NCBI RefSeq assembly: GCF_021032705.1
Contig: NZ_JAHVXI010000006.1
Coordinates: 1-64,000, forward strand
Direction of reading: 5' to 3'
Length of the DNA: 64,000 nucleotides
Origin: Psychroserpens luteolus
GTDB taxonomy: Bacteria; Bacteroidota; Bacteroidia; Flavobacteriales; Flavobacteriaceae
This document shows positions 1-8,943 of the stretch, in pieces (positions within the stretch are counted from its first letter, which is position 1; each line of letters starts with the position of its first letter). The position numbers and the translations under genes were made by a program. The notes below the pieces were generated by a model. That model searched no databases. It was not told the origin of the DNA and was given only the letters and a program-made list of their open reading frames with translations.

Positions 1-127
1 AGGTTGGAATGGTAACTATAATGGGAACCAGATGCCAACAAGTGACTATTGGTTTGTAGTTGAGTATAATGAACCTAATACAGGTGACCGTAAAGAATTT
101 AAAGCCCATTTTACCCTGAAAAGATAA
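1..127 (+). CDS. C-terminal end of a T9SS type B (gliding-motility-type) sorted protein, partial
   Basis: Frame 2 is open from the window edge to a TAA at 125-127, giving 41 residues. They contain NG.....MP..DYWFVVEY followed by KEFKAHFTLKR at the extreme C-terminus. This matches the end of the CHU_C / type B C-terminal sorting domain that directs cargo through the type IX secretion system of Bacteroidetes, in which a YW[FY] strand and a final KGHFTL[KV]R-like strand are hallmarks. The cargo part of the protein lies outside the window, so its function cannot be told. A hairpin terminator follows at once. Confidence 0.8.
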   Translation, partial: GWNGNYNGNQMPTSDYWFVVEYNEPNTGDRKEFKAHFTLKR

Positions 128-155
128 GTTGGGAATAAGATAGATAAATAAATAT

Positions 156-186
156 AAAAGCTATGCGCACATGCATGGCTTTTTTA
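156..186 (+). terminator. Intrinsic terminator of the partial T9SS cargo gene
   Basis: AGCTATGC (159-166) pairs with GCATGGCT (173-180) through seven Watson-Crick pairs and one G-U pair, with a 6-nt loop and a following T run. It lies about 30 bases after the stop codon at 127. Confidence 0.75.
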
Positions 187-337
187 TTTAATGCCTTTTC
201 GAGATAACATACTGTTTTAATAAACCAATATTATGATGTGATATACTCTTTTATCTTAGTGTTACTAGTTTTATTTGGATTTGAAATAAGAACTCTGGAA
301 AGTAATGCATTTATTTATATACTATGTTTTATCAAAT

Positions 338-367
338 AAAAATGCCGAACAAACGTTCGGCATTTTT
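338..367 (-). terminator. Intrinsic terminator of the FadL-like porin gene
   Basis: AAAAATGCCGAAC (338-350) and GTTCGGCATTTTT (355-367) form a perfect 13-bp inverted repeat with a 4-nt loop. It lies just downstream of the leftward gene ending at 390 and is A/T-flanked on both sides, so it could work in both directions. Confidence 0.85.
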
Positions 368-389
368 AGTCTATATTTTGCTTTATAAA

Positions 390-1907
390 TTACAAGTTGA
401 AACCTAAGGTCAATGTAATGTTAGAATTGTTTGTGTCTAAGGTTGCTGCATCAGTTAATCCAACAGAATATAACTGATTATTAGTTGTTCTCTCAGCTTG
501 ATCATATGTAATATCTAGTCTAGTGTTTCCGAAGTTATAACCTAAACCTAAAGAATAACCTGTTAAGTCTCCGTAGAACGTATCATCTTCGTAAGGACTT
601 TCTTCAAACCTGTATCCACCTCTAAAGCTAAATTGCTTAACTTTATATTCGCCACCAACTCTGTATGTGTTTGCGATTTTGAAAACATCATCGATGATAT
701 CATTTTGAGCTGCAAAAAACGCATCAGAAGTAGGTCTAAACTTAGTGTTTTTAAAATTTCTTCTTGAATAGTCGAAACTTAGTAATCCTTGCTCAGCAAA
801 AACGTAAGCTAAACTTCCTGTAATTTTGCCAGGAGACTGTAGTCTATAATCTGGAAAAATATTTATGATATTTGGATTTATAAATGTGGAAATATTACCG
901 CTTCCATCATTTCTTACCGTTTCTACATATTGCGAAGTTTCTTCTGTAATGGTCAACCATGTTGGTGAATTATATGTAAAACCAGCTCTTAATTCATTTG
1001 TAAGTTTTAAAATGGCACCTAATTGAAAGGAAAACCCATTTCCAGTTGTCAATAAATTATTGTCAAAGCCTACATTTGTTACTAAAGAACCAGTGTTAGA
1101 ATTAGATTCATTAAAAGATGTGAATCTTTCATAATTAATGAAATGTGTATTTAAGTTTATACCCAAATACAATCTATCATCATATTGAGCAGAAGCATTA
1201 AAACTGACTTTTCCGTTATATCCTCTTGAGGTATAGTTATAATTTTGATTAAAAGTACCAGGAGCTATATTGGACGTGTATATTGTATTTTCATCAGTAT
1301 TTGCATCTGGTTCTAAAATAAAAGATTCATATCCTAAAAAAGCTTGTTGATTTCCAAAGCCAAAAAACGCACCAATTTCTCCATAGGCCTCAGATATGGT
1401 CTCGCCAGGAAAAGCAGATATTTCATCAAGTCTTTTACCTTGTGCAAAAGCTAAAAAGTAGCTATCTATAGAATTTGTATTCTGCCCATTTGCTGACCAC
1501 TGGTCATCATAGTTCCCAGTTTTATCATAAGCTACACTTAGTACAAATTTACGCCATGGTGAATTTTCATTATTATTAGAAAAAACAAAAGCCGCACCAC
1601 CTTGGTTTATGTCTGTTTTAGAATCTGAAGACGCGCTTTGCCCATTAAAATAGGTTACATCATTATCGATGTTCAAACCCGAAAGTGATATCGATGCATG
1701 ACTTCTACTAAAAATTGCAGAACCTGCTGGATTAATACTAACTGCAGACATATCACCTCCAAGTGCGCCAAAAGCACCGCTTAGGGCTCTAAATCGAGCA
1801 GAACCTTGAATTTCATCTTGTGAATATCTTAGGGCATCAGAGATATCTTGTGCCATAATATTAGACATAGAAAGTACACCTATGACTAGTATAGTTAATT
1901 TTTTCAT
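390..1907 (-). CDS. OmpP1/FadL/TodX family outer membrane transporter
   Basis: The 505-aa product starts with a signal peptide ending around residue 19 (NIMAQ). It continues with the family's N-terminal plug region, RFRALSGAFGALGGDMSAVSINPAG, where the ALGGD..A...NPA pattern is the recognisable FadL/OmpP1 signature. The rest alternates short aromatic-rich strands and polar loops and ends in a strand with a C-terminal Leu (LTLGFNL), as expected for a beta-barrel of about 14 strands. FadL proteins carry hydrophobic compounds such as long-chain fatty acids or aromatics across the outer membrane; the substrate here is unknown. It has its own terminator. The next gene upstream is also leftward with a 37-bp gap, so the two may be co-transcribed. 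Confidence 0.88.
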   Translation of the reverse strand: MKKLTILVIGVLSMSNIMAQDISDALRYSQDEIQGSARFRALSGAFGALGGDMSAVSINPAGSAIFSRSHASISLSGLNIDNDVTYFNGQSASSDSKTDINQGGAAFVFSNNNENSPWRKFVLSVAYDKTGNYDDQWSANGQNTNSIDSYFLAFAQGKRLDEISAFPGETISEAYGEIGAFFGFGNQQAFLGYESFILEPDANTDENTIYTSNIAPGTFNQNYNYTSRGYNGKVSFNASAQYDDRLYLGINLNTHFINYERFTSFNESNSNTGSLVTNVGFDNNLLTTGNGFSFQLGAILKLTNELRAGFTYNSPTWLTITEETSQYVETVRNDGSGNISTFINPNIINIFPDYRLQSPGKITGSLAYVFAEQGLLSFDYSRRNFKNTKFRPTSDAFFAAQNDIIDDVFKIANTYRVGGEYKVKQFSFRGGYRFEESPYEDDTFYGDLTGYSLGLGYNFGNTRLDITYDQAERTTNNQLYSVGLTDAATLDTNNSNITLTLGFNL

Positions 1908-1944
1908 AGTAAAATTTTATAATTTTTCGATAAATAAATTTGGA

Positions 1945-3000
1945 TTATCCTCTACGACCACCGCCTCTAGATGATGATCTAGATGAACCAGATGATCTTG
2001 AAGAACCACCAGAACTTCTTACAGAGCTGCCTCTACTAGAAGATCTACTGCTTCTAACACTAGAGTTATTACTTCTGCTTGGTCTAGATCTAACACTAGA
2101 ATTATTACTTCTACTTGGACGCGTTCTAACATTGGAGTTGCTACGTGTATTTGGTCTAGTTCTAATTCTGGTATTTGGTCTAGTTGTTCTAATTCTAGTA
2201 TTTGGTCTCGTCGTTCTAATTCTAGTATTAGGTCTAGTTGTTCTAATCCTTGTATTACTTCTTGTATTGCCTCTTATACTTGCATTATTTCGTCGTGTAT
2301 TAGCTCTTGTTAATGCGGCATTTGATCTACTGCTGTAAACACCTCGACGTGCATTTGCTCTATTGAGTCCATTTATAGACCCTCTTCTTCCATAGTTATA
2401 GGCTACATTGTTGTAATAACCGTTATTGAAACCATATCCATAATAGCCTGGAGGGCACCATGCATTCCAGCCCCAACCGAAACCGCCATTCCAGCCGCCC
2501 CAGCCGTAATAACCCCAGCCATAATTAAAGCCATTATAAAAACCGCCTCCAAAACCTCCCCAAGGAGACCAACCAAATCTGTTCCATCTATTCCATCCCC
2601 AATAGTTCCATCCCCAATTGTTCCATCCCCAACCGTTGTTGATAATATTAATGCTAACATTATCAGGATCTTGTCCCCAGCCAGCATTACCAGTTTGAAC
2701 TTCATCAGAAGCGACATCATCATACTCACCTACATATGAATCTATATCAGTGAATATAGCACTACCATCATCGGGAATGTTATCATACTGATCTGATTTT
2801 TCTGTAAAATAATCTTTAAAATAACTATTATTTTCTGCAGGAACGGTTCTTGTTTCTTCATATACTACTTCACTGTCACTATAGATACCATCGCTGTCAT
2901 AACCAACGTATTGGTATGAACCACAAGAAGCCAACAGAAATGTTAAGCTTAGTGCAACAAAAAATGGAAATTTGTTCTGTATGTAATTGTTTAATTGCAT
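1945..3000 (-). CDS. Low-complexity lipoprotein: Trp/Gly/Tyr/Asn-rich middle, Arg/Ser/Asn/Thr-rich tail
   Basis: The 351-aa product has a lipoprotein signal (FLLASC, acylated Cys about residue 26). Residues about 30-110 are acidic and tyrosine-rich. Residues about 112-205 are built almost only of W, G, N, Y and F (WGWNNWGWNYWGW and similar). From about 206 to the end it is strongly basic, made of R, S, N, T and P, with four 9-residue repeats of the RTTRPNTRI type and later RSNNSSVRS-type units. I recognise no enzymatic domain. Such an acidic-aromatic-basic order suggests binding of polyanions or self-association at the cell surface (inference). A -7 promoter element lies 30 bases upstream. 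Long ORFs on the opposite strand here are shadows of the repeats. Confidence 0.75.
   Translation of the reverse strand: MQLNNYIQNKFPFFVALSLTFLLASCGSYQYVGYDSDGIYSDSEVVYEETRTVPAENNSYFKDYFTEKSDQYDNIPDDGSAIFTDIDSYVGEYDDVASDEVQTGNAGWGQDPDNVSINIINNGWGWNNWGWNYWGWNRWNRFGWSPWGGFGGGFYNGFNYGWGYYGWGGWNGGFGWGWNAWCPPGYYGYGFNNGYYNNVAYNYGRRGSINGLNRANARRGVYSSRSNAALTRANTRRNNASIRGNTRSNTRIRTTRPNTRIRTTRPNTRIRTTRPNTRIRTRPNTRSNSNVRTRPSRSNNSSVRSRPSRSNNSSVRSSRSSSRGSSVRSSGGSSRSSGSSRSSSRGGGRRG
2151..2255 (-). repeat. In-gene 27-bp tandem repeat encoding RTTRPNTRI units
   Basis: Four head-to-tail units begin at 2151 (24 bp, one codon short), 2175, 2202 and 2229, each starting with (T/A)GGTCT and ending in a TAT. They differ by a few third-position or single-base changes, so they arose by local duplication with some drift. 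They encode the basic repeat of the low-complexity lipoprotein. Confidence 0.8.
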
Positions 3001-3028
3001 ATCTCTTGATTTTTATTGTTGAACATTA

Positions 3029-3036
3029 CAAAAATA
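3029..3036 (-). promoter_or_regulatory. -7 promoter element of the low-complexity lipoprotein gene
   Basis: Read leftward the bases are TATTTTTG, a perfect match to the Bacteroidetes TAnnTTTG -7 element. A start of transcription near 3022 would leave a leader of about 20 nt. No convincing -33 TTTG is seen at the usual spacing. Confidence 0.45.
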
Positions 3037-3100
3037 GTTAGTTTTGTTGAACTATTTTTTTATTTAACAGTATCACAAATTTTGTGCCAAAACACTTAAA

Positions 3101-4579
3101 ATGAGTAAAAACCTTACAAGTAGAGCAGAAGACTATTCAAAATGGTATAATGAATTGGTCGTAAAGGCTGATTTAGCTGAGAATTCAGCAGTAAGAGGAT
3201 GTATGGTTATAAAACCTTATGGCTTTGCAATCTGGGAAAAAATGCAAGCAGAATTAGATAGAATGTTTAAAGAAACTGGACATCAAAATGCCTATTTTCC
3301 TCTTTTTGTACCTAAAAGCTTGTTTGAAGCTGAAGAAAAAAATGCTGAGGGCTTTGCTAAAGAGTGTGCAGTAGTGACTCATTACAGGCTACAGAATGAT
3401 CCAGATAATGAAGGAAAGCTTCGTGTTGATCCTGAGGCTAGGCTAGAAGAAGAGCTTATTGTTAGGCCTACAAGTGAAGCTATTATATGGAATACTTATA
3501 AAGGATGGATTCAAAGTTATAGAGATTTACCAATTTTAATTAACCAATGGGCTAATGTGGTGCGTTGGGAAATGAGAACACGGTTATTTTTGCGTACGGC
3601 TGAATTTTTATGGCAAGAGGGACATACTGCTCATGCGACTAAAAAAGAAGCACTAGTTGAAGCAGAACTCATGAATAATGTCTATGCAGAATTTGCTGAA
3701 AATTTTATGGCCATACCAGTTATCAAAGGTGTGAAAACAGAAAGTGAGCGTTTTGCTGGTGCTGAAGAAACCTATTGTATTGAAGCTTTAATGCAAGATG
3801 GAAAGGCACTACAGGCTGGAACATCTCATTTTTTAGGACAAAATTTTGCTAAGGCCTTTGATGTGAAATTTACTAACAATGAAGGGAAGTTGGATCATGT
3901 TTGGGCGACGTCTTGGGGTGTTTCTACCCGATTAATGGGAGCCTTAATTATGACACATAGTGATGATAAAGGTTTGGTGTTACCTCCAAATTTAGCCCCT
4001 TTTCAAGTGGTGATTGTTCCTATTTATAGAAATGACGAGCAGCTTGATACTATAACTGAAAAGGCAAATGGTATTATAAAAGAATTGAAAACTCTAGGCG
4101 TGACTTGTAAATTTGATTCTAGAACAACGCATAGGCCAGGAGCTAAGTTTGCACAGCATGAATTGCAAGGAGTACCTTTAAGAATAGCCATTGGTCCTAA
4201 AGATTTAGAAAATCAAACAGTAGAGTTAGCTAGACGTGATACTTTAAGCAAAGAAATTGTATCAATGTCTGAATTGTCATCTACAATAAGTTCATTATTA
4301 GTAGTGATTCAAGATGAACTATTTAATAAAGCGCTTAATTTTAGAGATACGCATATCACAGAAGTTGATGATTTTGAAACATTCAAAGATGTTTTAGAGT
4401 CCAAAACTGGTTTTATTTCTGCGCATTGGGATGGTACTGCAGAGACAGAGCAGAAAATAAAAGAGTTGACAAAGGCGACCATTAGATGTATACCAACAGA
4501 TGCTGAAACAACAGATGGAGTCTGTGTTTACAGTGGGAAACCATCAACGAAAAGAGTGTTATTTGCAAAGGCGTATTAA
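3101..4579 (+). CDS. proS: Proline--tRNA ligase
   Basis: The 492-aa product charges tRNA-Pro in the cytoplasm. It is the short, archaeal/eukaryote-like class II ProRS without the bacterial editing insertion. The sequence shows the class II core: [14 protein letters not shown] near the N-terminus, [10 protein letters not shown], motif 2 [42 protein letters not shown], and motif 3-like [19 protein letters not shown], then an anticodon-binding domain and the C-terminal zinc-binding-like extension ending in KRVLFAKAY. Length is typical for this ProRS type. It is divergent from the lipoprotein gene and followed by the promoter of the tRNA-Glu gene. Confidence 0.97.
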   Translation: MSKNLTSRAEDYSKWYNELVVKADLAENSAVRGCMVIKPYGFAIWEKMQAELDRMFKETGHQNAYFPLFVPKSLFEAEEKNAEGFAKECAVVTHYRLQNDPDNEGKLRVDPEARLEEELIVRPTSEAIIWNTYKGWIQSYRDLPILINQWANVVRWEMRTRLFLRTAEFLWQEGHTAHATKKEALVEAELMNNVYAEFAENFMAIPVIKGVKTESERFAGAEETYCIEALMQDGKALQAGTSHFLGQNFAKAFDVKFTNNEGKLDHVWATSWGVSTRLMGALIMTHSDDKGLVLPPNLAPFQVVIVPIYRNDEQLDTITEKANGIIKELKTLGVTCKFDSRTTHRPGAKFAQHELQGVPLRIAIGPKDLENQTVELARRDTLSKEIVSMSELSSTISSLLVVIQDELFNKALNFRDTHITEVDDFETFKDVLESKTGFISAHWDGTAETEQKIKELTKATIRCIPTDAETTDGVCVYSGKPSTKRVLFAKAY

Positions 4580-4607
4580 TTTTTTTTTAAAAAAGTTTAT
4601 TTAGGTG

Positions 4608-4637
4608 TTGCAACATTTAAAAATAGTTGTATTTTTG
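4608..4637 (+). promoter_or_regulatory. Promoter of tRNA-Glu and probably rpsT
   Basis: TTG at 4608-4610, a 19-bp spacer, and TATTTTTG at 4630-4637 fit the Bacteroidetes sigma-70 consensus (TTTG-N19-TAnnTTTG) closely. Transcription would start near 4644, about 80 bases before the mature tRNA. Confidence 0.75.
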
Positions 4638-4723
4638 CATCCGCAATGAGTAATTGCATGTTCATTTGAAATTGTAGTTAGAAAACTAATAAAATGTCCA
4701 ACTACAAATGAAATAACTCAAAT

Positions 4724-4795
4724 GGCCCGTTCGTCTATCGGCTAGGACGCCAGGTTTTCATCCTGGTAAGAGGGGTTCGATTCCCCTACGGGCTA
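4724..4795 (+). tRNA. tRNA-Glu (anticodon TTC)
   Basis: The 72-nt cloverleaf has acceptor arms GGCCCGT and ACGGGCT with A as discriminator, and an anticodon stem CCAGG/CCTGG around the loop TTTTCAT (anticodon TTC at 4757-4759). The T arm AGGGG-TTCGATT-CCCCT is canonical. CCA is not encoded. It sits 26 bases before rpsT and likely shares its transcript. Confidence 0.96.
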
Positions 4796-4821
4796 CAATT
4801 TTTAATAAGAAAGAAAATACA

Positions 4822-5076
4822 ATGGCAAATCATAAGTCAGCATTAAAAAGAATTAGAAGTAACGAAGCTAAACGTTTACGTAACAGATACCAACACAAAA
4901 CTACTCGTGGTGCTATCAAGAGATTACGTGATATGGAAAAAGCTAAAGACGCAAAAGAATACTTGCCTTCAGTTATTTCAATGATAGATAAATTAGCTAA
5001 AAACAATATCATTCATGATAATAAAGCGGCTAATTTGAAATCGAAATTAACTAAGCATGTAGCTTCCCTAAGCTAA
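4822..5076 (+). CDS. rpsT: 30S ribosomal protein S20
   Basis: The 84-aa very basic protein begins MANHKSALKRIRSNEAKRLR and contains the S20 pattern NR...KT..R.AIKRL, followed by DKLAKNNIIHDNKAANLKSKL. S20 is a primary binder of 16S rRNA in the small subunit. The start ATG is 26 bases after the tRNA-Glu 3' end, so the two probably form one transcript that is cut by tRNA processing. A strong terminator follows 26 bases after the stop. Confidence 0.97.
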   Translation: MANHKSALKRIRSNEAKRLRNRYQHKTTRGAIKRLRDMEKAKDAKEYLPSVISMIDKLAKNNIIHDNKAANLKSKLTKHVASLS

Positions 5077-5102
5077 CAAGAACTTATTATAATTAAAATT
5101 AT

Positions 5103-5131
5103 AAAAGCTTCTCATATGAGAAGCTTTTTTT
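5103..5131 (+). terminator. Intrinsic terminator of the tRNA-Glu-rpsT unit
   Basis: AAAAGCTTCTCAT (5103-5115) is followed directly by its complement ATGAGAAGCTTTT (5116-5128) and further Ts. Confidence 0.85.
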
Positions 5132-5172
5132 ATGTGATGTATTCAACAAACGAATTATTTGCATTTACTCAT

Positions 5173-5207
5173 AAAAAAACTCTTAATATTATATTAAGAG
5201 TTTTTTG
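5173..5207 (-). terminator. Intrinsic terminator of rho
   Basis: AAAAAACTCTTAATAT and ATATTAAGAGTTTTTT form an inverted repeat about 16 bp long around 5190. It lies 22 bases beyond the leftward rho stop and is symmetric enough to act both ways. Confidence 0.8.
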
Positions 5208-5228
5208 TTGTATCAAGTTTTTATGTAT

Positions 5229-6869
5229 TTAGCCATTCATAGATACCAAAAACTCTTCATTATTTCTAGTTTGTTTAAATCTATCGTTGATAAATTCCAT
5301 AGCTTCTACAGGGTTCATATCGGCAAGATATTTTCTCATCACCCACATTCTTTGAATTGTAGTTTCATCTAATAGGATATCGTCACGACGTGTACTAGAT
5401 GATGTTAAATCAATTGCAGGGAAAATACGACGATTAGATATCTTACGATCTAATTGTAACTCCATATTACCTGTTCCTTTAAATTCTTCGAAGATAACTT
5501 CGTCCATTTTAGAGCCAGTTTCTGTTAATGCCGTAGCTATTATAGTTAATGAACCACCATTTTCTATATTACGGGCAGCACCAAAAAATCGTTTTGGTTT
5601 GTGAAGCGCATTTGCATCTACACCACCACTTAATATTTTTCCAGATGCTGGCTGAACTGTATTATAAGCTCTTGCCAATCGTGTAATAGAATCTAATAAG
5701 ATGACTACATCATGGCCACATTCTACAAGACGTTTTGCTTTTTCTAATACAATATTTGCAATTTTTACATGTTCATGGGCTTCCTTATCAAAAGTTGAAG
5801 CGATTACTTCACCACGAACATTACGTTGCATATCTGTTACTTCTTCTGGGCGTTCATCAATTAATAAAATCATTTGATATACTTCAGGATGATTTGCAGC
5901 AATGGCATTGGCAACATCTTTTAATAACATCGTCTTACCAGTTTTTGGTTGAGACACAATCATACCACGTTGTCCTTTTCCGATAGGAGAAAACAAATCC
6001 ATAATACGTGTTGAAATCGTACTTTGCTTTTCTGCAATATTGAATTTTTCCTGAGGAAACAGAGGTGTTAAATGTTCAAAAGATACGCGGTCTCTTACAA
6101 CTTCTGGTTTTTGACCATTAATTTTACTAACCTTGATTAAAGGGAAATATTTTTCACCTTCTTTTGGAGGTCTTACATGACCAAGAACTGTATCTCCTGT
6201 TTTTAATCCAAATAGACGAATTTGAGATTGAGATACATAAATATCATCGGGTGACGATAGATAATTATAATCAGATGAACGTAAAAATCCGTAACCATCT
6301 TGCATAATATCTAATACACCTTCACTTTCAATAATGGCATCAAATTCAAAATCTGGCTCTCTGTAACGGTTACGACTATCTTTGTTACCGTTGTTTTTAT
6401 GTTGATTACCATCTTTGGAGCGCGGATTGTTCTGTTTATTATCATTCTTCTGACGATTATTTTGCTTATTGTCATTAGAGTTTTTAGAACGATTATCACT
6501 TCTCTGATTATTATTTCTATTGTCTTTTTTGTCCTTAGGATGAGATTTAGGAGAGTTATCCTCTTTTTTCTCTTCTAGGTTCATCTTCTGCTGCTGTGCA
6601 GGTTTTTGATCCTGTTTTTTATCATCCTGCTTTTTTTCAACACGAGCTCTAGGCTTTCTTTGTTGAGGCGCAGGTTTCTTCTGTTCCTGTTTTTGAGCAG
6701 GAGCTGCTACTTCTTTTTTTACAGCGTCTGGATTGGCTGCTTGGAAGTCTAAGATTTGGTAAACGAGATCCAGTTTCTTTAACGAACGGTATTTAGGAAC
6801 GTTCAATTTTTGAGCGATTTCCTGAAGTTCAGGAAGCTTCTTTGCTTTTAATTCGGAAATTTCGAACAT
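5229..6869 (-). CDS. rho: Transcription termination factor Rho with long disordered insert
   Basis: The 546-aa product is the hexameric RNA-dependent ATPase that ends untranslated transcripts. The order is an N-terminal Rho_N domain (about 1-47), a low-complexity insert rich in K, N, Q, D and R (about 52-172), a cold-shock-like RNA-binding domain (about 178-255, with DGYGFLR), and the ATPase core. Walker A is SQPKTGKT at 306-313, Walker B VVILLDS near 388-394, and DERPEEV is also present. Escherichia coli Rho is about 420 aa; the extra length is the insert, a recurring feature of Bacteroidetes Rho. It is divergent from the DUF4293 gene, with about 220 bp between them. Confidence 0.97.
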   Translation of the reverse strand: MFEISELKAKKLPELQEIAQKLNVPKYRSLKKLDLVYQILDFQAANPDAVKKEVAAPAQKQEQKKPAPQQRKPRARVEKKQDDKKQDQKPAQQQKMNLEEKKEDNSPKSHPKDKKDNRNNNQRSDNRSKNSNDNKQNNRQKNDNKQNNPRSKDGNQHKNNGNKDSRNRYREPDFEFDAIIESEGVLDIMQDGYGFLRSSDYNYLSSPDDIYVSQSQIRLFGLKTGDTVLGHVRPPKEGEKYFPLIKVSKINGQKPEVVRDRVSFEHLTPLFPQEKFNIAEKQSTISTRIMDLFSPIGKGQRGMIVSQPKTGKTMLLKDVANAIAANHPEVYQMILLIDERPEEVTDMQRNVRGEVIASTFDKEAHEHVKIANIVLEKAKRLVECGHDVVILLDSITRLARAYNTVQPASGKILSGGVDANALHKPKRFFGAARNIENGGSLTIIATALTETGSKMDEVIFEEFKGTGNMELQLDRKISNRRIFPAIDLTSSSTRRDDILLDETTIQRMWVMRKYLADMNPVEAMEFINDRFKQTRNNEEFLVSMNG

Positions 6870-7090
6870 GTATAATGTGTACTAATTAAGTTTATTCTTT
6901 GAAATGGATTAGTTTCTTACTTTTCTGAAAAATATAAAATGGGAAAAATTTGAAAAAAATCTGAAGATTAACAACCTGCTACACTGTAGGTAACGCATTG
7001 TTTATGCAATAATACAATTTTATTTTTAAAATTTAATACTACTTTTAAAAAGAAACTATTAATTTTGTGCCTTATTATTGATAATTATAA

Positions 7091-7501
7091 ATGATTCAAC
7101 GTATACAATCCATATATCTTTTATTTGCAGCAGGAGTTTCTGCTGGTTTGATATTTGTATTTCATTTGTGGACTAAGGTCGAAGATGTTATAGTTTACGC
7201 AAAAGATGAACACTTGTATTTAGGTTTGTTTTTAGGATCTGCTTTATTATCTTTAATTTCAATTTTTTGTTTTAAAAATAGGAAGCTTCAATTTGTTTTG
7301 GGCCGACTCAACATCATATTAAACTTTATTTTATTAGGATTTTTTGTATATCAATTGCTAATGCCACCTGGAGAGAGTCAAATCTCAGAGAAGGGTGTTG
7401 GGATATTCATACCTATTTTATCTATCGTGTTATTGGTCTTAGCCAATAAAGCCATAAAAAAGGATGAAGACCTCGTAAAATCTGTTGATCGATTACGATA
7501 A
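7091..7501 (+). CDS. DUF4293 family membrane protein
   Basis: The 136-aa product begins MIQRIQSIYLLFAAGVSAGL and shows four predicted transmembrane helices (about 6-26, 44-62, 72-90 and 103-121) with a short basic/acidic tail (KAIKKDEDLVKSVDRLR). The opening IQRIQS[IV]YL is the usual start of DUF4293 proteins, which are found in Bacteroidetes and often next to rho, as here. No biochemical function is known. A strong terminator follows. Confidence 0.85.
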   Translation: MIQRIQSIYLLFAAGVSAGLIFVFHLWTKVEDVIVYAKDEHLYLGLFLGSALLSLISIFCFKNRKLQFVLGRLNIILNFILLGFFVYQLLMPPGESQISEKGVGIFIPILSIVLLVLANKAIKKDEDLVKSVDRLR

Positions 7502-7530
7502 ACCCTATTATCTTAATTATTTTAGTGCGT

Positions 7531-7559
7531 AAACCCAAGGTGAAGACCTTGGGTTTTTT
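7531..7559 (+). terminator. Intrinsic terminator of the DUF4293 gene
   Basis: AAACCCAAGG (7531-7540) and CCTTGGGTTT (7547-7556) with a 6-nt loop and T run. The leftward phosphoesterase gene ends at 7580, so it may serve both. Confidence 0.9.
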
Positions 7560-7579
7560 ATTATTTTTAAAAGTTTGAA

Positions 7580-8074
7580 CTATCTTTTTGGAAACTCTAT
7601 TACTTCGAGGTTCTCGATGTTTTTACCATCTATTGTAAAGCGAAGCATTGTTCTTATTTTATGAAAACCATGCTTGCCTACTGCACCTGGATTCATGTGG
7701 ATTAAATTATAGCGCTTATCAGGTATAACCTTTAAAATATGTGAATGCCCTGAAATAAAAATACGTGGAGGGTGTTCTTTGATCATATGTCGAGTCCGCA
7801 TATTATATTTTGGAGGGTAACCGCCAATATGAGTTATCCAAACATCTACGTCTTCACACATGAACCGATTATTTTCAGGGAATTCAACTCTAGCCTTCGC
7901 ATCATCAATGTTTCCGTAAACAGCGCGCAAAGGCTTAAGCGCTTTGATAGCATCAGTAACACTTAGATCTCCAATGTCTCCAGCATGCCATACTTCATCT
8001 GCTTGTTTAACATATTTTAAAATAGCTTCATCGATGTAACTATGTGTATCTGATAGCAGTAGGATTTTTGTCAT
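7580..8074 (-). CDS. YfcE/MJ0936-type metallophosphoesterase
   Basis: The 164-aa cytoplasmic protein carries the whole two-metal phosphoesterase motif set in order: SDTH (8-11), HAGDIGD, VYGNID, an internal THIGGYPP, SGHSHI and MNPGAVG. Size and motifs match the small YfcE family of phosphodiesterases, whose physiological substrates are unsettled. It is convergent with DUF4293 and divergent from truA. Confidence 0.9.
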   Translation of the reverse strand: MTKILLLSDTHSYIDEAILKYVKQADEVWHAGDIGDLSVTDAIKALKPLRAVYGNIDDAKARVEFPENNRFMCEDVDVWITHIGGYPPKYNMRTRHMIKEHPPRIFISGHSHILKVIPDKRYNLIHMNPGAVGKHGFHKIRTMLRFTIDGKNIENLEVIEFPKR

Positions 8075-8160
8075 AAAACGGCTTCATTTTGTGGTTGTAT
8101 GGTTTTCTGGAGAAAACCTTTTAATTATGTTAATAGCGATTAAAAAGCGACAAAAACATT

Positions 8161-8168
8161 TATCTTTG
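8161..8168 (+). promoter_or_regulatory. -7 promoter element of truA
   Basis: TATCTTTG matches TAnnTTTG exactly. Transcription from about 8175 leaves roughly 19 nt before the TTG start, which supports that start. No clear -33 box. Confidence 0.45.
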
Positions 8169-8193
8169 TTCTTTTACAAAAGTAAGGTTTCTA

Positions 8194-8943
8194 TTGCGTT
8201 TTTTTATCGAATTATCATACAACGGAAAAGCATATCATGGGTGGCAAAATCAGCCTGACGCCATTTCTGTACAGGAAGTTGTTGAAAAGGCTTTATCGAC
8301 TTTATTAAAACATGATATTTCAATAATGGGAGCAGGTAGAACAGATGCTGGAGTGCATGCTTCACAGTTATTTGCTCATTTTGATACCGAACAGAAGTTT
8401 CCAGATAATTTTGTATTCAAGTTGAATTCTTTCCTTCCGAAGGATATTGCTGTTACAACTATATTTGAAGTTTCTGCTGATGCACATGCTCGTTTTGATG
8501 CTTTGAGTAGAACATATCACTATAGGGTTTCTACCAAAAAAAATGTCTTCAATTTTGATTTTTCCTATGCTTTGCATAAATCATTGGATGTGGAGTTAAT
8601 GAACAAAGCTTGCGATATCCTATTGCAGTATAGCGATTTTCAATGCTTTTCGAAGGTGAATACAGATGTAAAAACGTATCATTGTAAACTCATGCAAGCT
8701 CATTGGACTATTGAGAACAACGAACTACTATTTACGATCAAAGCAGATCGTTTTCTAAGAAATATGGTTCGCGCTATAGTTGGCACACTCATTAATATTG
8801 GTTTAGGTAAGTTGGAATTGGAACGTTTGCATGATATTATAAAATCTAAAGATAGGAGTGAGGCCGGTTTTTCGGTCCCTGCTCACGGGTTATATCTCGT
8901 TAATGTAGACTATCCAAAACATATAAAACTAGAAGGAAATTAA
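8194..8943 (+). CDS. truA: tRNA pseudouridine(38-40) synthase TruA
   Basis: The 249-aa enzyme isomerises uridines 38-40 in the anticodon arm of tRNAs. It has the family N-terminus RFFIELSYNGKAYHGWQ, the catalytic AGRTDAGVHA loop (the Asp is the nucleophile) and the late FLRNMVRAIVGTL motif. The start is a TTG at 8194: the sequence that follows lines up with the family's usual MRYFIELSY start, and no ATG is in range upstream. The stop TAA (8941-8943) directly touches the ATG of the ABC exporter, so the two genes are very probably translationally coupled. Confidence 0.95.
   Translation: MRFFIELSYNGKAYHGWQNQPDAISVQEVVEKALSTLLKHDISIMGAGRTDAGVHASQLFAHFDTEQKFPDNFVFKLNSFLPKDIAVTTIFEVSADAHARFDALSRTYHYRVSTKKNVFNFDFSYALHKSLDVELMNKACDILLQYSDFQCFSKVNTDVKTYHCKLMQAHWTIENNELLFTIKADRFLRNMVRAIVGTLINIGLGKLELERLHDIIKSKDRSEAGFSVPAHGLYLVNVDYPKHIKLEGN

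Noticed and set aside
2151-2255. Possible CRISPR-like array
   Set aside because: The repeats are contiguous without spacers and are codon-aligned in a gene.
1940-2338. Leucine-rich 132-codon rightward ORF over the lipoprotein gene
   Set aside because: It is the antisense of the Arg/Ser repeat region; the Leu/Asp repeats arise from the reverse complement of AGA/TCT-rich codons.
2403-2729. 108-codon leftward ORF in another frame of the lipoprotein
   Set aside because: Shadow of the Trp/Gly-rich repeat in a shifted frame; no independent start region or family.
3041-3084. proS promoter from TTTTG (3042) and AAATTTTG (3077)
   Set aside because: The spacer of 30 is too long and the -7 box has a wrong first base, so I did not list it.
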